DNA from: Mesoflavibacter sp.
Lineage (GTDB): Bacteria > Pseudomonadota > Alphaproteobacteria > UBA8366 > Aestuariispiraceae
DNA: 64,000 nt
Assembly (NCBI GenBank): GCA_017792345.1
Contig: CP051228.1
Coordinates: 3,936,148-4,000,147, forward strand
Direction of reading: 5' to 3'
Under the pieces are notes generated by a model that was not told the DNA's origin, did not search any database, and saw only the letters and a program-made list of their open reading frames with translations. The position numbers and the translations under genes are program-made. Every line of letters starts with the position of its first letter. Position 1 is the first letter of the stretch. This document shows positions 1 to 7,591 of the stretch, one piece after another.

Positions 1-1481
1 TTGTGGACAGCGACATCGTTCAGCATCGCATTGTCGCCGCGGCTTGCGCGCGCCTGGATGTGGTTCGTGATGGTCGTGGTGAGCGCGTCGCTGTGCCCGT
101 AGAGCTTGAGGGCGGCGGAGCCCTGGTCGTCGAGGATCTGCTGGGCTCCGTCCGCCTCGTCGACGATCACGATGTCGAAGGAGCGCGCCACATGCTCGAA
201 ATAGCGCAGGCGAACGGGGCTGAAATGCGGCGGGATCTCGGTATCAGTCGAAGCGATGTGACCGGCCCAGATGTCGTGTTCGACGAGTTCGCGCGCTCCG
301 GCGTGCCGACCGCAGACGGAAGCGAGCGGGCAGAGCTTCTCGCGTGGCCGCCGACCGCCGCCTTCCTGTCGGAGGCGTCGACAGGGCGGCGCCATATGCG
401 GGAAGGGCGCGTCGTCCTCTGAGGCGAAGGCCGCCAGAGTGCAGTTGGTGCCGAAGAGCCGCGCGCTCGGCGCGCTCGCGCCGATCCCTGCAGGATCGGA
501 GGAGAGTCGCTCCGCCAGGCGGTTCGTATGTCGGCGGCGCGTATTCTCGGACTGGCCGACGAGCAGGCCGACGGGGCAGTCGAGTTGGTCGAGCCGCTCG
601 ATGAAGGCGGCGGTTACCTGAATCGAGGGGAAGAGGAAGAGGGCGCGCACACCGTGACGTTTGAAGGCCCGCGCCATGATATGGAGGAGCGTCGTCTTTC
701 CGGCGCTCGGCAGCCCGATCAGGTGCTTCACCCCGTCGAATTCAATGGCGTCAGCGTCCTCCAAGCCGCTCGCCCCCGGTCGCTTAAGGGCTGCGCGGGC
801 GGCGCCCGTCTCGGGGTCTTCGAGTCGGGCACGCCAGTACATCGGCTCCAGCCCGCGCGCATGTTCGACGCGGTCCATGTCGTCCGCCTCAGCCAGGATG
901 TCGGTCCAGCTTAGTCGGAAGTGAGCCGCAGGCGTCCTGGTCATATCGTGCTGCGGCGCGGGCGGCAGCGTCGAAGGCAGTTCCGAGACGGTTCCTCGAT
1001 AATCTTCGATCGCCTCAGAGCGGGGCGCGATGGAGATGGCTTGCGTGGGGGTGGCGGTCGGCTGCTGGACCGGCTTGTCCAGGAAGAGGGAGACGAGCAG
1101 CGCTTCGAGGTCGGTGATGTCGTAGGGTGCGAGTGTGCCCCAGCCCGTCTGGAAGGTGAGATTGCGGTCGATCACAAAGCGCCGGTCGAAGCCGAGATCT
1201 TCGCCGAAGCCGAGCTGCCCCGCATCTCGGAGATCGTGGTAGTCGCTGTATTTCTGGGCGAGCCGGATCAGGCCCTTGCGCGTCGTGACCGCCTGGCCAA
1301 GATGGCGAAGGTTTGCGAGAATCAGCTCGCCTTGCGGGTGGGCCGTATGCCGCGTGACTGTGGTGAATCCCGAGAGGAGGACCGGCATGGGCGTGAGCGT
1401 GTTGAAGCCAAGAAGCCGGGCCGCGACGCATAGATAGTTGAGGCGGTCGATCCCGCGATAGAGATGCGTCGTCTCACGCAC
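1..1481 (-). CDS. DinG-like Fe-S superfamily 2 helicase, partial (pPIWI-RE-type island)
   Basis: Reading leftwards from a GTG at 1481 the frame stays open for 493 codons and leaves the window, so the C-terminal half is missing. About 250 unrecognised N-terminal residues precede a Walker A loop (GLPSAGKTT, residues 256-264), four cysteines at 347, 367, 384 and 390 as in the Fe-S insertion of DinG/XPD helicases, and a Walker B of DEAD form (IVDEADGAQ, D441-D444). AAGGAG lies just upstream of the GTG, and the start overlaps the stop of the nuclease gene by 8 bases, so the pair is translationally coupled. A DinG-type helicase next to a nuclease-fold protein is the known gene pairing of pPIWI-RE loci; a PIWI gene is predicted further left but cannot be seen. 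Helicase call is firm, system assignment is inference. It could instead belong to another helicase-nuclease defence system. Confidence 0.72.
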   Translation of the reverse strand, partial: MRETTHLYRGIDRLNYLCVAARLLGFNTLTPMPVLLSGFTTVTRHTAHPQGELILANLRHLGQAVTTRKGLIRLAQKYSDYHDLRDAGQLGFGEDLGFDRRFVIDRNLTFQTGWGTLAPYDITDLEALLVSLFLDKPVQQPTATPTQAISIAPRSEAIEDYRGTVSELPSTLPPAPQHDMTRTPAAHFRLSWTDILAEADDMDRVEHARGLEPMYWRARLEDPETGAARAALKRPGASGLEDADAIEFDGVKHLIGLPSAGKTTLLHIMARAFKRHGVRALFLFPSIQVTAAFIERLDQLDCPVGLLVGQSENTRRRHTNRLAERLSSDPAGIGASAPSARLFGTNCTLAAFASEDDAPFPHMAPPCRRLRQEGGGRRPREKLCPLASVCGRHAGARELVEHDIWAGHIASTDTEIPPHFSPVRLRYFEHVARSFDIVIVDEADGAQQILDDQGSAALKLYGHSDALTTTITNHIQARASRGDNAMLNDVAVH

Positions 1482-2592
1482 CCTTCAGCTCCTTCAGGAA
1501 GTCGGCGCTCGACATGATCTCCAATGAGGGGAGGGAAGGGTCAAGCCGAGCTCGGAGCTGCGGAATGAAAGCCGGTGTCACGACGATGATCGGATCAGGA
1601 ATGCAGATGATCCGACGGCTGTAGCGTGCCAAGCGCCCGATCCCGGCGTTCAGTCGCCGGGCGAGCGAGATAGGAGAGAGATTGGCTTTGAGATCCAGGG
1701 CGATCGCGCCGTCGATCAGCACGTCGCAGGCGTCCATTCGGTCATAGAGGACCGCATCGCGTCCAAGGGCGCGCGCTTCGTCATAGAGGGCGCATTCGTC
1801 CAAGCCGGGTGAGACCCAGAATGTCAGGACCGCGTCGCCGACTTCGATGAGATCCTCTGTCCAAGGAACCGACACGCCGGTTCGCCCGCGGCCATGGCGC
1901 ATCTCGCATATCGGCGTCGCGCACGATCCGGTTGCGCGCCGCAACCGCGATCCGCAGTGTTCGCACGTCGAAACCACGCCGTCGATCGGCCTCGGCGTCG
2001 GCTGGTAGATCTCGTTTTGCAGGACGCCGGCGAGACCCATCGTGCGTGCAGATGTCATGAAGGCGTGGAGCGCTCCGCGGGTGGTTACCGGGGTGCGGAC
2101 GATGAACTCGCGGACGGCGCTATAGACCCGCTCACGGTCGCTGCCGGCGACCGAGCTCTTGATCTGCTCCATGAGCCTGGCGAAAAGGACGCCTTCCTCT
2201 AGGTCGGCCAGGTTGGACGCGCCACGGACGAGGTCTGCGCAGTCAGGTGTCGGGACGCCCTGATCGGTCAGGAGGCGGACACTGGCAAGGCCGTCGTCCG
2301 TGCTCAAGGCGCCAAGGGGCCAATCCTTGAACGAGGTGCGGCACAGGCTGAGGACGTCGTGGAGGCTTGCCGAGAAATCGGGGCGACTTTCCTCGATGGC
2401 GGCTCGCCCAAGGAGGGCAAGGGTCGTCCGCCCCTCTTGGTCCAGATCCACCTCCCGCGTGGCAGCGCGCATCCGGCGCTTTTCATATTCGCGTCGCACC
2501 AGAATGGCGAGCCGGGTCGCGAGCATTTCTGAGGTGGACGCACTCCCACCGTCGGGAGAAGAAGGAGGTAGCGTGGGGTCAGACGTCTGCAT
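1474..2592 (-). CDS. Restriction-endonuclease-fold protein with zinc motif (pPIWI-RE-associated type)
   Basis: 372 residues. The N-terminal 200 residues are alpha-helical in character and unrecognised. Four cysteines at 210, 213, 224 and 229 form a probable zinc ribbon. The C-terminal part has a PD-(D/E)xK-like core: a strand ending in D290/D294 (CDVLIDG) followed by LDLK at 299-302, where D300 and K302 would be the paired catalytic residues. This order, a Cys4 motif and then a nuclease core, beside a DinG-like helicase fits the REase partner of pPIWI-RE loci, which are thought to act against invading DNA. The first ATG at 2592 is used; no good ribosome site is visible, and a 6-base inverted repeat (CGTCTG/CAGACG) surrounds it. 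Nuclease fold is read from the motif only; activity is not shown. A TnsA-like transposition nuclease was considered, but no transposase partner is seen. Confidence 0.6.
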   Translation of the reverse strand: MQTSDPTLPPSSPDGGSASTSEMLATRLAILVRREYEKRRMRAATREVDLDQEGRTTLALLGRAAIEESRPDFSASLHDVLSLCRTSFKDWPLGALSTDDGLASVRLLTDQGVPTPDCADLVRGASNLADLEEGVLFARLMEQIKSSVAGSDRERVYSAVREFIVRTPVTTRGALHAFMTSARTMGLAGVLQNEIYQPTPRPIDGVVSTCEHCGSRLRRATGSCATPICEMRHGRGRTGVSVPWTEDLIEVGDAVLTFWVSPGLDECALYDEARALGRDAVLYDRMDACDVLIDGAIALDLKANLSPISLARRLNAGIGRLARYSRRIICIPDPIIVVTPAFIPQLRARLDPSLPSLEIMSSADFLKELKGA

Positions 2593-2692
2593 CGAGCAGA
2601 CGATAAACGAGGTTGCATCTAAAACTCAAGATTGAATGGCGCATAGATTTCTGAACATCCTCTTCCCTAAATTTTGAGGCAAGGAGGCCGGT

Positions 2693-3673
2693 ATGGGCAA
2701 AGCCAATGTCAGTGATGAGTTCAAACGAGATCCGGTCGCGCGGTTTGTGGATCGGGGGTGCCCGGCTTCGGAAGTGTCTTAACGGATTGGTGTCAGCCAG
2801 CATTCGCTGTATGCCTGAATGCGAAAACTCGTGAAAGGGGCGGCCATTTCCAAAGAGAAGGGCACGGAGATCCGCCGGTTGAGGCTGGAATTGGCCCGTG
2901 TCACGGAGAAACGCGGCATCCTAAAAAGGACGACGGCGTGTTTCGCTCGGGATTCAAAGTGAGAAACGCGCTCGTGACCGAGCATCGCGCGTTGTTCTCG
3001 GTGCGTGCGAAGTGCCAGTGCCTTCGCATCCGGCCTAGCGGGTTCTATGCTTGGCTGAAGACGCCTCTGACCAAACGAGCCCGGGAAGACAAGCGTCAGG
3101 CTGAACTGCTCCGAACGACTTGGGACGACAGTGGCAAGGTCTACGGATATCGCAAACTGCTTGACAGTCTGCTCGACGAAGGAGAGCGCGTTCAGTTCGA
3201 AGCGTGTCGCCCGACTGGCGCGGATAGCAGGAATAACGGCTCAGATCGGCTACAAACGCAGTCCCGGCAAATATGGCGGCAAACTGTCCCTGGCCGTCGA
3301 CAACGCGCTGAACCGGCAGTTCGACGCGGTGGCACCGGATCGGGCCTGGGTGACCGATATAACCTATATCCGAACGCTGGATGGGGGCGCGAATCTGGCC
3401 GTTGTCATCGATCTCAAATCCCGCCGGTTCGTCGGGTGGTCGATGCAAAACCTTCAGACCACGGAAGTCGCGCTACAAGCCCTGCACATGGCCGTCTGGC
3501 GTCGGAAGCCTAAGGGTCGCATGTTGATCCACTCGTACCAGGGCTCCCAGTTCACAAGCATGGATTGTGCGGCTTTCACCCGAACCCACAAACTTGAGCC
3601 TTCAATGAGCCGAAGGGGCATTTGCCACGACAACGCCGTTGCTAATGGTCTGCTCCCCCGACCTGGTTCCTGA
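2693..3673 (+). mobile_element. IS3-family insertion sequence remnant, inactive
   Basis: An AAGGAGG site precedes an orfA start at 2693. OrfA is recognisable (MGKANVSDEFKRD, then GVSQHSLYA) but carries a TAA after EVS, with a frame change, and a TGA where the usual Trp of LYAW stands. OrfB-like sequence begins near 2959 (VRNALVTEHRALFSVRA) and continues through YAWLKTPLTKRARED, then shifts frame near 3190 to RVARLARIAGITAQIGYKR, DRAWVTDITYIRT and MSRRGICHDNAVA. The first catalytic Asp (VTDITYI) is kept, the second is changed (HSYQGSQFT for the usual HSDQGSQFT), and the glutamate region is lost because the match stops at about 3650. Terminal inverted repeats were not identified. The element is dead and 3'-truncated; it may have carried the deletion that damaged the genes to its right. 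Confidence 0.85.
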
Positions 3674-3688
3674 TGTCGGCGAACCTGG

Positions 3689-4219
3689 TTGGCAGAGGCC
3701 GGATACCGGAACGTGCAGCATGGCTGGAATTCGCATCAGGGCACTGGGACCGATGCGCGCGCGGCGCTGGTCGGGCTGGATATTCCCGTCGTCGAGACAC
3801 CGGCGGCCCTGTCCGCCGAATTGAATCCGGGCGGAATCGCCTATTTGCCGCTGGAAGCCCTGTCCCGCGAAATTTTCGACCTGCTGCGGCTGTGAGACAC
3901 CTTGGGGCTGCGGTCGGCGGTCAACTCGGTGCTGCGCGTCTTTGAATCCCTGCCGGGCACTATCCGGGGTGCAGGGCGTGTTTTATCCGCCCTACCGGAC
4001 ACTGCAGCAGGAGCCGGCGCTGCTTCTCGGTCAACCCCGGGCGATCTGACGGCGTTGTGGCAGGGTCAGCTGGACGATCCCTTCGCGGAGGCAAACGTGA
4101 CCGGCACGGCGGCTGCTGCACTCCTCGCCGCCGGGCATGCCGACGAGACGGCCACGGCGCAACGGGAGGCGACGCGCCTCTGGCGCGCCCGCGCGACGCT
4201 GGAAAGGAAATGCGCATAA
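3689..4219 (+). pseudogene. TrpD2/YbiB-like (anthranilate phosphoribosyltransferase-related) C-terminal remnant
   Basis: Only the C-terminal part of the family is left. The frame from 3689 gives IAYLPLEALSREIFDLLRL, an in-frame TGA at 3893-3895 in place of an expected Arg codon (LRLRD), then TLGLRSAVNSVLRVFES. A frame change near 3967 is needed to continue with VQGVFYPPYRTLQQ and EPALLLGQP. The tail TPGDLTALWQGQLDDPF and the following Ala-rich helix return to the first frame, with the segment between missing. The 5' end is lost at the junction with the IS3 remnant. The stop overlaps the start of the cysG remnant by 10 bases, preserving an old operon. Family assignment rests on remembered conserved motifs, not on a search. 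Confidence 0.65.
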
Positions 4220-4558
4220 AGACCTTTCCGATGTTCATCAAGATAGCGGGTCAGCGCATCGCGATCATCGGCGATGGCGAAGAGGCGGCGGCCAAGCTGC
4301 GGCGGCTGATGAAGACGGATGCCGAGATCTCCCTCTTTTCGCCAGCCCTTCGTCGCGACGCGATGCTCCGGTGTGAACTGGACCATTGCACGGCCAGCGG
4401 CGGAAGCAGGGGCGATGGTCAATGTCGTCGATGATACTGACGCGTCCATGACATATATCCCTTCCATCGTGTACCGCGATCCGGTTGTAGTCGCGATCGG
4501 GACGGAAGGGACCTTGCCCCCGATGCGAGTGAGTCAGCGGCATAACTTGGCCAAATGA
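4210..4558 (+). pseudogene. cysG-like siroheme synthase N-terminal domain remnant
   Basis: ATG at 4210 opens with the precorrin-2 dehydrogenase fold: TFPMFIKIAGQRIAIIGDG, then EEAAAKLRRLMKTDAEISL, matching the family pattern of a short Phe-rich start, a Gly-rich NAD loop and an Arg/Lys-rich helix. The frame is lost soon after. The overlapping +2 frame then carries AEAGAMVNVVDDTD and the diagnostic RDPVVVAIGTEG. Segments between are missing and nothing of the methyltransferase half remains, so this is a decayed fragment. CysG makes siroheme for nitrite and sulfite reductases. Its old neighbour was the TrpD2-like gene just upstream. No intact copy is seen in the window. Confidence 0.7.
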
Positions 4559-4747
4559 GGGGGCGGGCGAACGAATCCGCAATTAGGAAACGTATGTGGA
4601 AAGAGTAGGAGACGAAGGTATTTGGTGGTTCGGAAATGGATGTGTCAATTGACACAGTCGCTGACACAGTTTCCAAATGTTGCGCGAAAGAGGGTGGAGA
4701 AACAAAGGGTTAGGGAGGGGATGTCGCCTACCCGCGGAGCCATCATA

Positions 4748-4784
4748 AAAAAGTCGCCACGCTCGTTTGAGGTGGCGACTTTTT
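4748..4784. terminator. Bidirectional intrinsic terminator
   Basis: A perfect 13-bp inverted repeat, AAAAAGTCGCCAC at 4748-4760 and GTGGCGACTTTTT at 4772-4784, with an 11-base loop. T-runs follow on either strand. It lies 22 bases past the stop of the minus-strand azoreductase gene and is its natural terminator; it also shields that gene from the decayed region. The 190 bases to its left hold no gene that I can support. Confidence 0.88.
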
Positions 4785-4806
4785 GTTGTGCCCGGTTCGG
4801 ATACGG

Positions 4807-5466
4807 TCAGGCCGCGAGACTTAACTGCGATGCAATCGTTCGGACCGTCGGGTCGATAGCCGCCAGGGCGTCGTCGACGGATTGCTTGTGACGCTGATCG
4901 CCGAATTCCTGATACTCGATCGCCACGTGGTGGGTTTGGGCGATGCCCAGATAGTGCTGGATTGCCCGGATGTGGGTATCGAGATGGTTCATTGCTTCGC
5001 GGACGCCGCCCGGTTCGAACCCGAACTCGCCGGCGGATGTCAGCAGCGCCAGGTGCTTGCCCGAGAGGATCGGCCTCAGCGGGAAGTCGCCCCGCTCCAA
5101 ATCGAAGGAGAAAGTCCGCCCGATTCGGATCACGTGATCGACCCAGGCCTTCAGCGCCGTCGGCATACCGTAGTTATGCATGGGCGTACCGATCACGACG
5201 ACATCCGCGCGTTCCAACTCCGTGATCAATGTGTCCGACAGACTGAGGATATCATACTGCGCGGGCGACCTTGCCTCCGGTGCGGTGAAGGCGGCGGCGA
5301 TCCAGGCTTCCGTCAGTGCCGGGGGCGCATTCAGGCCGATATCGCGCCGAATGACCTGATCGTCGGGATGAATGGTCCGCCAGGAATCGATAAAGGCGGC
5401 GGAAAGCGTCCGGGTTAAGGATCTTTCGGCCCGGGGACTGGCGTCGATATGCAAAAGCGTCGTCAT
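4807..5466 (-). CDS. azoR: FMN-dependent NADH-azoreductase
   Basis: 219 residues, the usual length of the family. The N-terminal flavodoxin-like loop is HIDASPRAERSLTRTL, and the FMN-contacting segment GTPMHNYGMPTALKAWVDH is typical of AzoR; the later TSAGEFGFEPGG resembles the loop over the flavin. It is a cytoplasmic homodimer that reduces quinones and azo compounds with NADH. The start at 5466 was chosen because AAGGAG lies 7-12 bases upstream and the family begins at this Met; a longer open frame to 5859 is only the shadow of the LysR gene. It is transcribed in the same direction as, and just downstream of, the LysR regulator, which may control it. Confidence 0.92.
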   Translation of the reverse strand: MTTLLHIDASPRAERSLTRTLSAAFIDSWRTIHPDDQVIRRDIGLNAPPALTEAWIAAAFTAPEARSPAQYDILSLSDTLITELERADVVVIGTPMHNYGMPTALKAWVDHVIRIGRTFSFDLERGDFPLRPILSGKHLALLTSAGEFGFEPGGVREAMNHLDTHIRAIQHYLGIAQTHHVAIEYQEFGDQRHKQSVDDALAAIDPTVRTIASQLSLAA

Positions 5467-5581
5467 CGCGTGGCTCCTTGTTTGGTTGGCCACGGGAATG
5501 TCGGGCTGGCCGCGCGCAGCGACAAACGAGGATAGGGCATGCCATGGATGAAGTGAGTTCATCCCTATCCGGGCATTGCGA

Positions 5582-6520
5582 TCAGGCGATGCCGTCCAGC
5601 ATGGCGCCGACGGGGCCGTCGCGAAAGTCATCCGCCTCCGCCAACAGCCAATCCCGGAACGCGACGAACTTCGGCAGATCCGCATTCTGCGGCGCACAGG
5701 TGAAATAGCAGCTCTTGCTGGGCAGGCTCTGCGGATGGACAACGGCAAGGCGGCCCGATTCGATCTCCCGCGCTGCAGCCAGGAGACCGACCAGCGCGAC
5801 GCCGTGCCCGTCAATCGCCGCCTGGATACACATATGCTCATCCCCGAAAACCGAGGCATTGGCCGGTGCAGGACGGGCGGGATCGACCGAGTCCCACCAG
5901 AGTAACCAACCCGGGTCGCCCGGCTTGTAACCGCGCCATTCGTATTGGATCAAGGGCAGGCGCCTTAACTCATCGGCAGTCAGGGTCTGTCCCTTTGCGG
6001 TCAGTCGGGTGGGTGAGCAGACCGGAATGGCGGCATCGGTCAGAACCCAGGCCGCGAACAGGTCGCCGACCTCACCCCGGCCGTATCGGATCGCGACATC
6101 AATGCCATGGCGGGCGAAATCCAGGACATCGTCCGTCGCGACCAGACGAACCGCAATGTCCGGATACTGACTGGAAAAGCGATGGAGTCTCGGGGCGAGC
6201 CAATTGGTCGCGAAGGACATGGTTGCGGTGACGACCAACTCCCCCCGGGCGGAGGCGTCCTCCAGGGCGGTGCCGGCCTGTCGAAATGACTGGAAAGCCT
6301 GTCGTATCCAGGGGGCATAGGCGGCGCCGTCCGGTGTCAGCCGAAGCGCCCTTGGCAGGCGGTGAAACAGCTTTCGTCCCAGGTGATCTTCCAGAGTCCG
6401 GATTCGGTGACTGACGGCGGTCGGCGTGATGTTCAGTTCTTCCGCCGCGCGCTGAAAGCTGAGATGGCGGGCGGCGGCGTCGAAGGCTTCGAGGCTCTTG
6501 AGAGGCGGATATCCGGCCAT
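5582..6520 (-). CDS. LysR-family transcriptional regulator, GcvA-like
   Basis: 312 residues from the Met at 6520. The N-terminal winged helix-turn-helix reads LKSLEAFDAAARHLSFQRAA then LNITPTAVSHRIRTLEDHLG, the standard LysR DNA-binding helix. The rest is the periplasmic-binding-like effector domain, with LVVTATMSFATNWLAPRLHR at its start, as in the GcvA branch. A 14-residue upstream extension (to 6562) is open but lacks the family pattern, so the shorter start is used. The azoreductase gene follows by 115 bases in the same direction, and the ArsR operon lies divergently. The inducer is unknown; control of azoR is inferred from position alone. Confidence 0.9.
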   Translation of the reverse strand: MAGYPPLKSLEAFDAAARHLSFQRAAEELNITPTAVSHRIRTLEDHLGRKLFHRLPRALRLTPDGAAYAPWIRQAFQSFRQAGTALEDASARGELVVTATMSFATNWLAPRLHRFSSQYPDIAVRLVATDDVLDFARHGIDVAIRYGRGEVGDLFAAWVLTDAAIPVCSPTRLTAKGQTLTADELRRLPLIQYEWRGYKPGDPGWLLWWDSVDPARPAPANASVFGDEHMCIQAAIDGHGVALVGLLAAAREIESGRLAVVHPQSLPSKSCYFTCAPQNADLPKFVAFRDWLLAEADDFRDGPVGAMLDGIA

Positions 6521-6614
6521 GGCAATTCCCGTCGCGGAAAGAGGGCGCAGGACCGATAGCATCGCATAGGTGGGACGGTCCAGTCAGCCGGGTGATGAAC
6601 ATTAAACTAATTGG

Positions 6615-6657
6615 TTGACTATTGTTGTGTCCCGCTTATATTCAACCGCATGGTTGA
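6615..6657 (+). promoter_or_regulatory. ArsR operon promoter with overlapping operator
   Basis: A sigma70-type promoter, TTGACT at 6615-6620 and TATATT at 6637-6642, has a 16-base spacer. A palindrome TCAACC-GCAT-GGTTGA at 6642-6657 overlaps the end of the -10 element and the proposed ATG at 6650. The expected transcription start coincides with that ATG, so the message would be nearly leaderless. The palindrome is a natural operator for autorepression by the ArsR protein, blocking RNA polymerase. Inference from sequence only. Confidence 0.6.
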
Positions 6658-7033
6658 TTATCAAGTCATGGACCTCAACACGGTCTTTCACGCACTCGGC
6701 GACGCCACGCGCCGCCGGATGCTGAGCGATCTGGCGGGCGGTGATCGGACCGTCAGCCAGTTGGCGGAACCCTATGAGATGTCGCTGGCGGCGGCATCGA
6801 AACACATCAAGGCGTTGGAAAAGGCGGGTCTGATCAGACGGGAAATCCAGGGGCGTACGCATGTCTGCCGACTGGACCCCGCACCGCTCGCCGACGCGCA
6901 TGAATGGTTGAGCTTCTATGAACGCTTCTGGACCGGGCGCCTCGATACCCTCGAGCGGTTGCTGCGGGAGGAGGATGAAGAAGCGGCCCGACTGTCTGAA
7001 CAATCCCAATCCAATGAAGGAAATGACAAATGA
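6650..7033 (+). CDS. ArsR-family regulator (SRPBCC-linked type)
   Basis: 127 residues from 6650. A compact winged helix-turn-helix: DLNTVFHALGDATRRRMLSD, then TVSQLAEPYEMSLAAASKHI as the recognition region and LEKAGLIRREIQGRTHVCRL as the wing. The metal-binding cysteine pair of true arsenic or zinc sensors (ELCVCDL) is absent, as is usual for ArsR proteins paired with an AHSA1/SRPBCC partner. Its stop overlaps the start of that partner by four bases (ATGA). The ATG at 6650 lies just 8 bases after the -10 hexamer; a further in-frame ATG at 6668 is possible, and an earlier one at 6611 would fall inside the promoter. Confidence 0.92.
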   Translation: MVDYQVMDLNTVFHALGDATRRRMLSDLAGGDRTVSQLAEPYEMSLAAASKHIKALEKAGLIRREIQGRTHVCRLDPAPLADAHEWLSFYERFWTGRLDTLERLLREEDEEAARLSEQSQSNEGNDK

Positions 7034-7563
7034 GCGTTATCACCGCGAGTGCCGATTACGGCATTCTGACCGACGAGAAGACCTTGGAAATTCAGCGGCG
7101 TCTGCCGGGGCCGATCGACCGGGTCTGGTCCTATCTGGTCGATGGCGAAAAGCGCAGCAAATGGCTGGCTGCCGGCGACATGGAACCGAAGGCCGGTACG
7201 GCGTTCACGCTGACCTGGCGCAATGACGAACTGACGGATCCTCCGGGCGCGCGTCCCGACGGATTCTCCGATGATCACAGCATGGCGAGCCGGATTGTCG
7301 AGTTCGAACCGCCCCACAAGCTGACATTCACCTGGGGCGACAGCGGCGAAGTCACCTTCCTTTTGAAAGAGGCAGGGCAGGGCGTCTTGCTGACGGTCAT
7401 TCACCGCGGACTGCCGGATCGCAACATGACGCTCATGGTCGGGCCCGGCTGGCATATCCATCTCGACGTGTTGCGTTCGAAACTGTCCGGCGAAACGCCC
7501 GAACCGTTTTGGGACGGCTGGGTTCGGCTGCGCTCGGAGTATGAACGGCGTATTCCCGCTTAA
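7030..7563 (+). CDS. SRPBCC/AHSA1-family protein
   Basis: 177 residues of a single START-like ligand-binding fold. It begins with LEIQRRLPGPIDRVWSYLVD and KRSKWLAAGDMEPKAGTAF, then FEPPHKLTFTWGDSGEVTF and the C-terminal helix HIHLDVLRSKL, the order seen in activator-of-Hsp90 homology proteins. Translation is coupled to the ArsR regulator by an ATGA overlap. Such pairs are common; the ligand is generally unknown. The helix-grip pocket suggests binding of a small hydrophobic molecule, but no substrate can be read here. Confidence 0.88.
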   Translation: MSVITASADYGILTDEKTLEIQRRLPGPIDRVWSYLVDGEKRSKWLAAGDMEPKAGTAFTLTWRNDELTDPPGARPDGFSDDHSMASRIVEFEPPHKLTFTWGDSGEVTFLLKEAGQGVLLTVIHRGLPDRNMTLMVGPGWHIHLDVLRSKLSGETPEPFWDGWVRLRSEYERRIPA

Positions 7564-7591
7564 AACCAATGGCTAAGTAAGGAATGTTGTG

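Noticed and set aside
3-1433. Several plus-strand frames at the left edge
   Set aside because: The minus strand holds one uninterrupted 493-codon frame with helicase motifs; the plus frames have no family motifs.
2579-2803. 74-residue minus-strand frame between the nuclease gene and the IS3 remnant
   Set aside because: Antisense to the orfA remnant and without a recognisable motif.
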